64,000 bases of DNA from Paracoccus methylovorus (lineage in GTDB: Bacteria; Pseudomonadota; Alphaproteobacteria; Rhodobacterales; Rhodobacteraceae), in NCBI RefSeq assembly GCF_016919705.1, contig NZ_CP070368.1, positions 186,001 to 250,000 of the forward strand. Reading direction: 5' to 3'. The notes under the pieces are model-generated. The model did not search any database. It was not told where the DNA came from and was given only the letters and a program-made list of their open reading frames with translations. Shown in pieces: positions 1 through 8,000 of this stretch; the stretch's first letter is position 1; every line of letters starts with the position of its first letter. Position numbers and translations under genes: made by a program.

Positions 1-361
1 CGATCACATTCGATCCGGTGTGGTGCCAACTGGTAACGCCCTGCGGCACGCCATCTACTGTTACGGCAAGGTTCGATTGCTCCATGCCGAACACATGGAT
101 GCGCTTGGAGGGGCCTGCTCCGCCCGAAACAGTAATGGCCGAATTCCGCGAGAACAGTTCTGACACATCGGCCGGCTGTATCGCTTGAATATCCTCGGGG
201 GTGACGGACACGCCACCTGTCGCCTCGACATTTTCTTGTCCCGAGGACACCAGCGTAATCGGGTCCAGAACCACGGTGTTTTGGTTGTCCTGGGCGTAGA
301 GTGCTGTCGTCAGAGCAAGCGAGGACACCCCCGCCAGAGCGATGATTCCGTATCTTTTCAT
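1..361 (-). CDS. TonB-dependent outer-membrane receptor, N-terminal part (partial)
   Basis: The gene runs leftward out of the window, so only the first 120 residues are visible. They begin with a signal peptide ([17 protein letters not shown], ending near ALYAQ) and continue with a TonB-box-like stretch ([12 protein letters not shown]) and the start of a plug domain, including [25 protein letters not shown] residues that match the haemoglobin/haem/siderophore receptor plug. Such receptors sit in the outer membrane and import iron ligands with energy from TonB-ExbBD. The start ATG is at 361-359. The ligand cannot be told from this fragment; haem or a ferric siderophore are the likely ones. Confidence 0.8.
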   Translation of the reverse strand, partial: MKRYGIIALAGVSSLALTTALYAQDNQNTVVLDPITLVSSGQENVEATGGVSVTPEDIQAIQPADVSELFSRNSAITVSGGAGPSKRIHVFGMEQSNLAVTVDGVPQGVTSWHHTGSNVI

Positions 362-397
362 TGTGATAGCCTTGGGCTGTATAGAGCTGTGATGCGA

Positions 398-425
398 TTT
401 ATAGACTTGGAGTCCGAATGCACAA
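398..425 (-). promoter_or_regulatory. Probable sigma-70 promoter of the TonB-dependent receptor
   Basis: On the minus strand TTGTGC (425-420) is followed after 16 bases by TATAAA (403-398), about 37 bases ahead of the receptor ATG. The -10 is near consensus; the -35 is weaker. No clear TGA-N9-TCA iron box was found next to it. Confidence 0.45.
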
Positions 426-482
426 GTATTTTACTCGGGAATAGGTAATTCGATACTGATATTCTCGGAACTGTTGCGTACC

Positions 483-507
483 CGCGTCACATCGCCTTAG
501 TGACGCG
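483..507. repeat. Perfect inverted repeat CGCGTCAC-N9-GTGACGCG
   Basis: Two 8-base arms separated by nine bases lie between the receptor gene and the RNase D gene. There is no T-run after it on either strand, so a terminator is less likely than a protein-binding site or a structured leader. The regulator is unknown. Confidence 0.4.
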
Positions 508-606
508 AAGATAGGCCGGCGACTGCCCAGTCTTGCCGCCGGGGCTGGCGCAAACAGGGGTAATGGGGTTACAGCAAAGCCTGACCCGCAGCCCGAGAAG
601 TCATAG

Positions 607-1221
607 ATGAGCATCAATCTTTATCAAAACGACCTGCCGGACGATCTGGACCTGGGTCCGGTCGTGGCCATTGATACCGAGACGATGGGGCTCGACCCTC
701 GCCGCGACCGGTTGTGTCTGGTGCAACTCTCCTCGGGCGACGGCAATGCGCATCTGGTGCAGATCGCCCGCGGCCAGCACGAGGCGCCCAACCTGATGCG
801 GATGCTGACCGATCCGGCTGTGCTGAAGCTGTTCCACTTTGGCCGTTTCGATATCGCCGCGCTGGAAGCCGCCTTTGGGGTGGTGACCAAGCCGGTCTGG
901 TGCACCAAGATCGCGTCGAAGATGGTGCGCACCTTTACCGACCGGCACGGACTGAAATACCTGCTTTCGGAAGTTGTCGGCGTCGATATTTCCAAGCAGC
1001 AGCAGACCAGCGACTGGGGCGCGGCAGAGCTGTCCGAAGCGCAGCTGGAATATGCCGCCTCGGACGTGCTGTATCTGCATGCGCTGAAAGCCGGGCTGGA
1101 AAAACGGCTGGAGCGCGAGGGGCGGCTGGGTCTGGCCCAGGCCTGTTTCGATTTCCTTCCCGCCCGGGCCCATCTGGACCTGCTGGGCTGGGGGGATGAA
1201 AACGACATCTTCCATCACTAG
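607..1221 (+). CDS. rnd: Ribonuclease D, short form (DEDDy 3'-5' exoribonuclease)
   Basis: The 204-residue protein is a lone DEDDy exonuclease domain without the HRDC domains of enterobacterial RNase D, as is usual in alphaproteobacteria. The motif I carboxylates are D23 and E25 in AIDTET, motif II lies in FHFGRFDIAAL and motif III is the Y..SDVLYL segment near residue 155. It would trim 3' ends of structured RNAs such as tRNA precursors. The stop is ten bases ahead of kdsD, so co-transcription is probable. Confidence 0.88.
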   Translation: MSINLYQNDLPDDLDLGPVVAIDTETMGLDPRRDRLCLVQLSSGDGNAHLVQIARGQHEAPNLMRMLTDPAVLKLFHFGRFDIAALEAAFGVVTKPVWCTKIASKMVRTFTDRHGLKYLLSEVVGVDISKQQQTSDWGAAELSEAQLEYAASDVLYLHALKAGLEKRLEREGRLGLAQACFDFLPARAHLDLLGWGDENDIFHH

Positions 1222-1231
1222 GTTGCGGGTC

Positions 1232-2179
1232 ATGAGCGCATATCTCGATACCGCCCGCCGGGTGATCCGCACCGAAGCCGAGGGGCTCGCCGCGTTGGCT
1301 GACAGCCTTGGCGACAGTTTTGATCGCGCGGTCGATACCATTCTGGCGGCACGCGGCCGGGTGGTCGTCTCTGGCATGGGCAAGTCCGGCCATGTGGGAC
1401 GCAAGATCGCAGCCACCCTGGCCTCGACCGGAACCCCGGCGCAGTTCGTCCACCCCGCCGAGGCGAGCCATGGCGATCTGGGTATGGTCACGCAAGGCGA
1501 CGTGGTGCTGGTGCTGTCCAATTCGGGGGAAACGCCCGAGATTGCCGACATCGTTGCCCATACCCGCCGGTTCCAGATCCCGCTGATCGGCGTTGCCGCG
1601 CGTCCGCAATCGACGCTGCTGCGTCAGGCCGATGTGGCGCTGGTCCTGCCCGCGGCCCCCGAGGCTTGCGGCACCGGGATTGTGCCCACCACCTCGACCA
1701 CCATGACCATGGCGTTGGGTGATGCGCTGGCTGTCGCGCTGATGGAGCACCGCAAATTCACGCCCGAACATTTCCGCACCTTCCACCCCGGCGGCAAGCT
1801 GGGCGCGAAACTGTCGCGCGTGGCCGATCTGATGCATCAGGACATGCCGCTGGTCGCCGAAACCGCGCCCATGGCCGATGCGCTGCTGACCATCAGCCAG
1901 AAAAGCTTTGGCGTGACTGGCGTGACCGATGCCCAGGGGCGGCTGACCGGCATCATCACCGATGGCGACCTTCGCCGGCATATGCAGGGTCTGCTGGATC
2001 ATACGGCAGCCGAGGTGATGACCGCGAATCCGCGCACCATCGGCCCCGATGCGCTGGCCGAGGCCGCGCTTGCCGAAATGCAGGCGCGCCGCATCACCAG
2101 CCTGTTCGTTGTGACCCCCGACGGGGTGCCGGCGGGTCTGATCCACATCCATGATTTCCTGCGGACGGGGCTTGTGTAG
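1232..2179 (+). CDS. kdsD: Arabinose-5-phosphate isomerase (KpsF/GutQ family)
   Basis: This 315-residue protein interconverts ribulose 5-phosphate and arabinose 5-phosphate, the first step towards Kdo for lipopolysaccharide. An N-terminal SIS domain (GMGKSGHVGRKIAATLASTG, then SNSGETPE) is followed by two CBS repeats (DLMHQDMP..., EVMTANPRTI...). I start it at 1232 (MSAYLDTARRV); an upstream ATG at 1196 would overlap rnd by 26 bases and add a poorly conserved tail. The next gene begins directly after its TAG. The link to the lpt genes behind it fits a shared role in LPS supply. Confidence 0.92.
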   Translation: MSAYLDTARRVIRTEAEGLAALADSLGDSFDRAVDTILAARGRVVVSGMGKSGHVGRKIAATLASTGTPAQFVHPAEASHGDLGMVTQGDVVLVLSNSGETPEIADIVAHTRRFQIPLIGVAARPQSTLLRQADVALVLPAAPEACGTGIVPTTSTTMTMALGDALAVALMEHRKFTPEHFRTFHPGGKLGAKLSRVADLMHQDMPLVAETAPMADALLTISQKSFGVTGVTDAQGRLTGIITDGDLRRHMQGLLDHTAAEVMTANPRTIGPDALAEAALAEMQARRITSLFVVTPDGVPAGLIHIHDFLRTGLV

Positions 2180-2761
2180 GTGACGACCCGCTCGTGCATA
2201 GTTGCCTGGCTACGGGTGCTCCTGCCGCTTTCGGCGCTGGCGCTTTTGTCGGTGTTGTTTCTTTTGGGCCGCAAGCCCGACCCCGAAGCCAATATCCCCT
2301 ATGTCGATGTGGACCCGCTGGAACTGGCCGAGCGGCAGGCGGTGACCAACCCGACCTTTGCCGGCGTTACCCGGGATGGCGCGCAACTCAGCATCTCGGC
2401 TGCAGAGGCGCGTCCCGGTGGGCCAGAGGACGAAGGTCATGCGCAAGCGGTGCGCATGACCCTGCGCGGGCAGGATGGCCGTGCGGCGGACGTCAGCGCC
2501 GGCATGGCCACGTTGCAGGGCCAGCAGGTGCGGCTGGGCGAAGGGGTGCGCATGACCACTGCCGACGGCTGGGTGCTGACCGCGCCCGAGGTTCTGGCCT
2601 CGACCGTCGAGGGCAGCGTGATTTCCGAAGACGAGGTGAATGTCCGCGCCCCCTTTGGCGAGTTGACGGCGGGACGGATGGAATTACGGCCCTCGGGGCA
2701 GGGCAGCGGCAATCATGTTCTTGATTTGAGCGGCGGAGTCCGCTTGATATACCGCCCATGA
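2180..2761 (+). CDS. lptC: LPS export ABC transporter periplasmic protein LptC
   Basis: The 193-residue protein starts with GTG immediately after the kdsD stop. It has one N-terminal membrane anchor (about residues 7-28, LRVLLPLSALALLSVLFLLG) and a periplasmic beta-jellyroll of the LptC/YrbK type. LptC takes lipopolysaccharide from LptB2FG in the inner membrane and passes it to LptA. Position between kdsD and lptA supports the call more than sequence alone, because LptC is poorly conserved. Confidence 0.85.
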   Translation: MTTRSCIVAWLRVLLPLSALALLSVLFLLGRKPDPEANIPYVDVDPLELAERQAVTNPTFAGVTRDGAQLSISAAEARPGGPEDEGHAQAVRMTLRGQDGRAADVSAGMATLQGQQVRLGEGVRMTTADGWVLTAPEVLASTVEGSVISEDEVNVRAPFGELTAGRMELRPSGQGSGNHVLDLSGGVRLIYRP

Positions 2762-2813
2762 CCCGGCGGCACCCGCCGCGCAAAGGGTCTTCAGGCGCCA
2801 GAAAGGAAATCCG

Positions 2814-3299
2814 ATGATCCGGCCCGGACCGCTTTTGCCCGTGATCCTGTCGCTTATGCTGGCGGTGGGCCCGGCGCTGGGGCAGGGAACGGGCTTCGGC
2901 AACGCGCAAGACATCAAGGAACCCGTCGAAGTAACGGCCGATTCGCTCACGGTGGATCAAAAGACCGGGCAGGCGACTTTTTCCGGCAATGTGCTGATCG
3001 GGCAGGGTGCGATGCGGCTTTCGGCCGAGCGGGTGACGGTCAGCTATGCCGAGGGCGACCAGCGCAGGATCAGCGCACTGCGTGCCGAAGGAAACGTGAC
3101 GCTGGCCAGCGGCGAGGACGCGGCGGAAGCCCAAGCCGCCGATTACGATGTTTCCTCCGGCACCATCGTGCTGACCGGCGACGTGCTTCTGACGCAGGGG
3201 GGCAATGTGCTGGCGGGCGACAAGGTCACGGTGAATCTGGAAAGCGGTACGGCCAACGCCTCGGGGCGGGTGCGCAGTGTGCTGCAGCCGGGGAACTGA
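2814..3299 (+). CDS. lptA: LPS transport periplasmic protein LptA (OstA-like)
   Basis: The 161-residue protein carries a cleavable signal peptide (MIRPGPLLPVILSLMLAVGPALG) followed by one OstA/LptA domain (EVTADSLTVDQKTGQATFSGNV, then repeated strand patterns with AEGNVTLASGED). LptA forms the periplasmic bridge that carries LPS towards LptDE. It is 52 bases after lptC and three before lptB, so the three genes form one operon. Confidence 0.9.
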   Translation: MIRPGPLLPVILSLMLAVGPALGQGTGFGNAQDIKEPVEVTADSLTVDQKTGQATFSGNVLIGQGAMRLSAERVTVSYAEGDQRRISALRAEGNVTLASGEDAAEAQAADYDVSSGTIVLTGDVLLTQGGNVLAGDKVTVNLESGTANASGRVRSVLQPGN

Positions 3300-3302
3300 C
3301 GC

Positions 3303-4037
3303 ATGGCCGGGGAACAGGGGCTGCGGGTTCAGGGCCTGCGCAAATCCTATCGCAACCGTCCGGTGATCCGGGACGTGGCGCTGGATCTTGATCGTGGAGA
3401 GGTGGTGGCGCTGCTTGGTCCGAACGGCTCGGGCAAGACCACCTGTTTCTACTGCGTGGCCGGGCTTGTCGCACCTGATTCGGGTCAGGTGCTGATCGAC
3501 GGTCAGGATGCCACGCGGCTGCCGATGTATCGCCGCGCCCAGATGGGCATCGGCTATCTGCCGCAAGAGATGTCGATCTTTCGCGGTCTGACGGTCGAGC
3601 AGAACATCATGGCCGTGCTGGAACTGGTCGAGCCGCATGTCCATCAGCGCCGCGAGCGCCTTGAAGAGCTGCTGGGCGATTTCTCGATCGGCCATCTGCG
3701 CACCGCCTCGGCCATGGCGCTGTCGGGGGGGGAGCGGCGGCGGGTCGAGATCGCCCGCTGCCTTGCAGCCAATCCCGGCTATCTGCTTCTGGATGAACCT
3801 TTTGCCGGCGTCGATCCGATCGCGGTGGGCGAAATTCGTGCCCTTGTGCATGACCTGAAAAGCCGTGGTATCGGGGTGTTGATCACCGATCACAACGTGC
3901 GCGAAACGCTGGAAATCGTGGATCGCGCCTATATCCTGCACGACGGCCATGTGTTGAAATCCGGCACTACGGCCGAGATCGTCGCCGATCCGCAGGTCCG
4001 CCGCGTCTATCTGGGCGAAACCTTCCGCATGAACTGA
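3303..4037 (+). CDS. lptB: LPS export ABC transporter ATPase LptB
   Basis: The 244-residue ATPase powers LPS extraction from the inner membrane with LptF and LptG, which are not in this window. Walker A is GPNGSGKTT, the signature is LSGGERRRVEIARCL, Walker B ends LLLDEPFAG and the H-loop is ITDHNVRETL, all typical for LptB. Length equals the family norm. In many proteobacteria rpoN follows; here hpf follows directly. Confidence 0.95.
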   Translation: MAGEQGLRVQGLRKSYRNRPVIRDVALDLDRGEVVALLGPNGSGKTTCFYCVAGLVAPDSGQVLIDGQDATRLPMYRRAQMGIGYLPQEMSIFRGLTVEQNIMAVLELVEPHVHQRRERLEELLGDFSIGHLRTASAMALSGGERRRVEIARCLAANPGYLLLDEPFAGVDPIAVGEIRALVHDLKSRGIGVLITDHNVRETLEIVDRAYILHDGHVLKSGTTAEIVADPQVRRVYLGETFRMN

Positions 4038-4070
4038 AGACAAGGATGGGAAATCCTTTGCGCGCAGCCG

Positions 4071-4099
4071 TTGACACGGGGGCGGGGCTGTCACCAAAT
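4071..4099 (+). promoter_or_regulatory. Possible promoter ahead of hpf
   Basis: TTGACA at 4071-4076 is followed after 17 bases by CCAAAT, a weak -10. It lies about 100 bases before the hpf start in the 165-base gap after lptB, and would allow hpf and ptsN to be expressed apart from the lpt genes. The -10 match is poor. Confidence 0.3.
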
Positions 4100-4202
4100 G
4101 AGGTTATGGACGGGCAGGACGCCCGGCCTGAGAAACCCGGACGCGGTAGCCTGCGCGAGGCCCGCGAAAGACCAGACCGGGCAACCGAAAGGACGGACCA
4201 CC

Positions 4203-4778
4203 ATGCGCTATCAGATCAGCGGAAAACAGATCGATGTGGGCGATGCGCTTTCAACTCATGTCAAGACCGAACTTGGTGCTACTGTTGACAAGTATTCGCA
4301 GCGCCCGACGGACGCGACGGTCATCTTTTCCCGCAACGCGCATGAATTCATCTGCGACACGGTGGTGCACCTGTCAACCGGGCTGACCGCCCAGGCCAAG
4401 GGTGCGGCCACCGACATCTATGCGGCGTTCGAGCAATGCCGCGAGCGGATGGACAAGCAGCTTCGCCGCTATAAGCGCCGGCTCAAGGATCACTACAAGG
4501 ATCGGACCCAGCCGGTTGAATTCGAGCAGGCGGGGATGTATGTCCTTGCCGCTGATGAGGACGAATGGGAAACGCAGGAAAACGGCCTGCAACCCATCAT
4601 CATCGCCGAGATGGAAACGCGCGTGCCCACCCTGTCGGTTGGCGACGCGGTGATGCAGATGGAACTGTCCGGCAGCCCGCTGCTGGTCTTCCGCAACGAG
4701 AAACATGGGGGCGTGAACGTCGTCCACCGCCGCGAGGACGGCAACGTGGGCTGGATCGACCCCCGCAATCTGGGCTAG
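4203..4778 (+). CDS. hpf: Long-form ribosome hibernation-promoting factor
   Basis: The 191-residue protein has the N-terminal S30AE fold (MRYQISGKQIDVGDAL, about residues 1-110, with the basic DKQLRRYKRRLKDH patch) and the C-terminal dimerisation domain (about 130-190, VGDAVMQMELSGSPLLVFRN). Long HPF dimerises ribosomes into inactive 100S particles in stationary phase. The ATG at 4203 has an AAGGA site ten bases upstream. Location between lptB and ptsN is conserved in alphaproteobacteria. Confidence 0.93.
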   Translation: MRYQISGKQIDVGDALSTHVKTELGATVDKYSQRPTDATVIFSRNAHEFICDTVVHLSTGLTAQAKGAATDIYAAFEQCRERMDKQLRRYKRRLKDHYKDRTQPVEFEQAGMYVLAADEDEWETQENGLQPIIIAEMETRVPTLSVGDAVMQMELSGSPLLVFRNEKHGGVNVVHRREDGNVGWIDPRNLG

Positions 4779-4812
4779 ACTGACGCAGACGAACAGTCTT
4801 ATTGAACCAAAC

Positions 4813-4841
4813 GTCCCGGCCGCGCAGCCCGCGGCCGGGAC
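4813..4841 (+). terminator. G/C-rich hairpin between hpf and ptsN
   Basis: GTCCCGGCCGC and GCGGCCGGGAC pair perfectly over 11 bases with a seven-base loop. Only a weak T-run follows, so this may be a partial terminator or a transcript-stabilising hairpin that sets the hpf:ptsN ratio. Confidence 0.55.
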
Positions 4842-4860
4842 CTGACAATTTTCGGGCGAT

Positions 4861-5325
4861 ATGCAGATCAGCGACATTCTCTCCCCCGCCGCCGTGCGGA
4901 CGATGAGCCAGACCACCAGCAAGAAGCGACTGTTCCAGGAAATTGCCGAACAGGCGCGGACGGTCTATGGCGTGGACGCCGCCCAGACGCTGGACGCGCT
5001 TCAGGAACGCGAAAGCCTGGGCCCTACCGGCGTAGGCCATGGCGTGGCGCTGCCCCATGCGCGGCTGCATGGGCTGGACCATGTGGTCGGCCTGTTCCTG
5101 CGGCTGGAAAAACCTTTGGATTTCGATGCGGTGGACCGCCAGCCGGTGGACCTGATCTTTGCGCTGCTGGCCCCCAAAAGCTCGGGCGTCGATCACCTGA
5201 AGGCGCTGGCGCTGGTTTCGCGCACGCTGCGCGATCAGGATCTGCGGTCCAAGCTGCGTGCCAATGAGGACCCTGTGGCCCTGCACGCGATGCTGTCAGC
5301 GGCGCCGGGGATCAAAGCGGCCTAA
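4861..5325 (+). CDS. ptsN: Nitrogen-regulatory PTS enzyme IIA (EIIA-Ntr)
   Basis: The 154-residue protein is a single EIIA domain. H66 in GVALPHARL is the predicted phosphoryl acceptor from NPr. In alphaproteobacteria EIIA-Ntr acts in regulatory phosphorelay (potassium, carbon/nitrogen and stringent response) rather than sugar import. It follows hpf by 82 bases, across the hairpin at 4813. Confidence 0.93.
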   Translation: MQISDILSPAAVRTMSQTTSKKRLFQEIAEQARTVYGVDAAQTLDALQERESLGPTGVGHGVALPHARLHGLDHVVGLFLRLEKPLDFDAVDRQPVDLIFALLAPKSSGVDHLKALALVSRTLRDQDLRSKLRANEDPVALHAMLSAAPGIKAA

Positions 5326-5402
5326 GGCTATCGGCCCTACCGGGAAAAGAGTGAACTGCGGCCGCATCTGCGCTATACTCGCGCCGGGGGAGGAAAACTG
5401 AA

Positions 5403-5594
5403 ATGACCAGACATATTGCAGATCGCAGCCACGAAAGCAGTGCCCGCCGCACGCAATATTACACGCGGCAGGAACGCGAATCGGCCCTTCATCCGGCCAT
5501 TGCCGCCCTGCGCATGCGGCCACATGCCCGTAGCGAGGCGGCGAATCGCCGCGCCGTCGAATTCGCCCGGATCGAACGCGGTCATCGCATTTGA
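5403..5594 (+). CDS. Small hypothetical protein (63 aa)
   Basis: A short, basic, arginine- and alanine-rich protein with no recognisable domain, signal peptide or membrane segment. Support is a strong ribosome binding site (GGAGG about eight bases before the ATG), its position between ptsN and a clear terminator at 5614, and a reading frame that fills the gap exactly. A rival frame from 5416 has no good binding site. Function unknown. Confidence 0.45.
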   Translation: MTRHIADRSHESSARRTQYYTRQERESALHPAIAALRMRPHARSEAANRRAVEFARIERGHRI

Positions 5595-5613
5595 TCCTCG
5601 CTTTACCAATGTG

Positions 5614-5646
5614 AAACCGGCCGGGCATCGCTGCCCGGCCGGTTTT
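5614..5646. terminator. Bidirectional intrinsic terminator
   Basis: A perfect 14-base stem (AACCGGCCGGGCA / TGCCCGGCCGGTT) with a four-base loop is followed by TTTT on the plus strand and AAA on the other side. It lies between the rightward ptsN/small ORF and the 3' end of leftward ilvE, so it can serve both. Confidence 0.85.
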
Positions 5647-5660
5647 CATTTTTCTTGCGA

Positions 5661-6530
5661 TCAGCTACGGACCAGCTTTTCGTAATCGTCGGAGATCTTG
5701 CGGGTGTGGTCGCCAACCTGGAAATGCCAGTCGCCGATCTGCCCGACCGGGGTGACCTCAGCCGCAGTGCCGGTCAGGAAGCATTCCTGAAAGCCGTCCA
5801 GTTCTTCGGGCTTGATACGGCGCTCATGAACAGGAACGCCGTTGTCCTTGAGCATCTGGATGACCGTCTGCCGGGTGATGCCGTTCAGGAAACGGTCGGC
5901 CAGCGGAGTGTGCACCTCGCCATCCTTGACGAAGAAGATATTGGCGCCGGTGGCCTCGGCGACATAACCTTCCCAGTCCATGAACAGCGCGTCCGAACAG
6001 CCTTTTTCCTCAGCCGCATGCTTGGACATGGTGCAGATCATGTAAAGCCCGGCGGCCTTGGCGGCGGTGGGGATGGTCTCGGGGCTGGGGCGCTTCCACT
6101 TGGCGATGTCCAGCTTGGCGCCCCGCCATTTCGCATCGCCGTAATAGCTGCCCCATTCCCAGGCGGCGACGGCCATGCGGACCGGGTTACGGCGGGCAGA
6201 GACGCCCATGTCCTCGCCCGAGCCGCGCCACATCACGGCGCGGACATAGGCATCCGTAAAGCCGTTGGCATTCAGCACTTCTTCCTTGGCCCGGTCGATT
6301 TCGTCGGCGGTGTAGGGCGAGGTCATGTCCAGAAGCCGGGCCGATTCGATCAGCCGTAGCGAATGCTCATGCCCCTTGAAGATCTTGCCGCTATAGCACC
6401 GCTCGCCCTCGAATACCGAACTGGCATAGTGCAGCGCGTGGGTCAGAAGATGGACGTTGGCGTCGCGCCACTCCACCAACTTGCCATCCATCCAGATTTT
6501 GCCATCACGATCGTCATATGCGCCCGCCAT
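5661..6530 (-). CDS. ilvE: Branched-chain amino-acid aminotransferase
   Basis: The 289-residue class IV PLP aminotransferase exchanges amino groups between leucine, isoleucine or valine and 2-oxoglutarate in the last step of their synthesis. Visible landmarks are the N-terminal LTHALHYASSVFEGERCY segment, the GYVAEATGANIFFVKDGE motif and the TPLADRFLNGITRQTVI phosphate-binding loop. Length is normal. It is divergent from petP, with a perfect palindrome between the two genes. Confidence 0.93.
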   Translation of the reverse strand: MAGAYDDRDGKIWMDGKLVEWRDANVHLLTHALHYASSVFEGERCYSGKIFKGHEHSLRLIESARLLDMTSPYTADEIDRAKEEVLNANGFTDAYVRAVMWRGSGEDMGVSARRNPVRMAVAAWEWGSYYGDAKWRGAKLDIAKWKRPSPETIPTAAKAAGLYMICTMSKHAAEEKGCSDALFMDWEGYVAEATGANIFFVKDGEVHTPLADRFLNGITRQTVIQMLKDNGVPVHERRIKPEELDGFQECFLTGTAAEVTPVGQIGDWHFQVGDHTRKISDDYEKLVRS

Positions 6531-6590
6531 TCTTCCCTCCGGCCGGTTCTGTTTCGGAATGTTGCGCTGTCAGATGGTGTCTGGCAAAGA

Positions 6591-6604
6591 AAGTTGCGCA
6601 ACTT
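6591..6604. promoter_or_regulatory. 14-bp perfect palindrome, probable regulator operator
   Basis: AAGTTGCGCAACTT is a perfect dyad, and a half-site GTTGCGC recurs at 6561. It lies in the ilvE-petP intergenic region, 61 bases from the ilvE start and 78 from the petP start. Size, symmetry and place fit a MarR-type operator, so autoregulation by PetP and possibly control of ilvE is inferred. Confidence 0.5.
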
Positions 6605-6681
6605 GGGGTCCGGGCTATCCATTCATGGTTGGAAAGTCAACAAGTCTGACGTAATAAGAGCCATGCAGTGAAGGGAAGGTC

Positions 6682-7200
6682 ATGCAAAACAAAGTGAGCA
6701 TCGCGCCGGCGGGCGGGGAAAGCCTGCTGTTTCTGACGGACGACCAGCTTCGCCGCGGGATCGAGGCGATGTTCTTTGCCTACCGCGCCTTCACTGCCGA
6801 TCCCGACCTGATTCTGGCCGAACTCAACTATGGCCGCGCCCACCACCGGGCGATCCATTTCATCAATCGCGAGCCGGGCCTGACGGTGACGGCGCTGCTG
6901 GATGTGCTGGGTGTGACCAAGCAGTCGCTGAACCGGGTGCTGCGCACCCTGATCGAGGACGGGCTGGTTGAAAACCGCATCGGCCGCCGCGACCGGCGCG
7001 AGCGGCAGCTTTACCTGACCGACAAGGGCGCCTTGTTGGAACGCCGGCTGTCCGAGGCGCAGCGCGCGCGGATGCGGGCCGCATATCGTGCCGCCGGACC
7101 GCAGGCGGTGGCAGGCTTTCGGCAGGTGCTTGAGGCGATGATGGACCGCGACACGCTGCGCCAGTATCGTGCGCTGAAAGAACTGCCGGACGCATCATGA
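6682..7200 (+). CDS. petP: MarR-family regulator PetP
   Basis: The 172-residue protein has a winged helix-turn-helix (about residues 60-125: GLTVTALLDVLGVTKQSLNRVLRTLIEDGLV, wing IGRRDRRERQLYLTDKG). It overlaps the response regulator gene by four bases (ATGA). A MarR protein translationally coupled to an OmpR-type regulator next to ilvE is the petP-petR arrangement known from Rhodobacter capsulatus, where petR is needed for growth and cytochrome bc1 expression. Here petABC does not follow. Confidence 0.8.
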   Translation: MQNKVSIAPAGGESLLFLTDDQLRRGIEAMFFAYRAFTADPDLILAELNYGRAHHRAIHFINREPGLTVTALLDVLGVTKQSLNRVLRTLIEDGLVENRIGRRDRRERQLYLTDKGALLERRLSEAQRARMRAAYRAAGPQAVAGFRQVLEAMMDRDTLRQYRALKELPDAS

Positions 7201-7916
7201 CCATGCACGACCCCCAGCCTGCGGCCCATATTCTGGTCGTCGATGACGACGAACGCATCCGCAGCCTGCTGCGGCGTTTTTTGATGCGCAACGATTTCCT
7301 TGTGACGACGGCGCGCGATGCCGCCCATGCCCGGCGCCTGCTGGAAGGGTTGGATTTCGACCTGATCGTGCTTGACGTGATGATGCCGGGTGAGGATGGG
7401 TTCTCTCTGACCCGCGATCTGCGCAAGCGGATGGGCACGCCGATCCTGCTGTTGACGGCCAGGGGCGAGACGGGCGACCGTATCGAGGGTTTCGAAAGTG
7501 GGGCCGACGACTACCTGCCCAAACCTTTCGAGCCGCGCGAGCTTTTGCTGCGCATCGCTGCCATCCTGCGTCGCATCCCCGCAGCCGAAGCGAAGGGACC
7601 CAAGTTCCTGTCGCTGGGGCATCTGCGCTATGATGCCGACAAGGGTGAGTTGTGGCAGGGCGATGTGCCGTTGCGCCTGACGGGGACCGAACAGGCGCTG
7701 CTGAAACGTCTGGCCGATACGCCGCGCCAGCCGGTCAGCCGCAGCGCACTGATCGACGACGTGGGCCGCAGTCCCCCGGAAGAGGCCGGCGAGAATTCTG
7801 AGCGCGCCATAGACGTGCAGATCACCCGTCTGCGCCGTAAGATCGAGCCAGACCCCAAGGAGCCGCGCTATCTGCAAACCGTGCGCGGCACAGGTTACAT
7901 GCTGGTGCCCGACTGA
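7197..7916 (+). CDS. petR: OmpR-family response regulator PetR
   Basis: The 239-residue protein has a receiver domain (acidic pocket D16-D18, phosphoacceptor D60 in IVLDVMMPG, lysine in LPKPF near residue 110) and a C-terminal OmpR/PhoB winged helix (about 140-235, ending YLQTVRGTGYMLVP). No histidine kinase gene is adjacent; in the R. capsulatus precedent PetR also lacks a cognate kinase and is coupled to PetP. The gene ends ahead of the accessory region. Confidence 0.85.
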   Translation: MTMHDPQPAAHILVVDDDERIRSLLRRFLMRNDFLVTTARDAAHARRLLEGLDFDLIVLDVMMPGEDGFSLTRDLRKRMGTPILLLTARGETGDRIEGFESGADDYLPKPFEPRELLLRIAAILRRIPAAEAKGPKFLSLGHLRYDADKGELWQGDVPLRLTGTEQALLKRLADTPRQPVSRSALIDDVGRSPPEEAGENSERAIDVQITRLRRKIEPDPKEPRYLQTVRGTGYMLVPD

Positions 7917-8000
7917 CCTGACCAACATTGCACAGCCTTGGCTGCTGCTGGCGACCCGGCTGCGGCCAGGGGCGCAGCCTCCAAGGAGGGCAGATGAATG

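Noticed and set aside
1196..1231. Earlier ATG for kdsD
   Set aside because: Overlaps rnd by 26 bases and adds residues not typical of the family; the ATG at 1232 fits better.
7958..7979. Inverted repeat after petR as a terminator
   Set aside because: Seven-base arms with no T-run; too weak to call.
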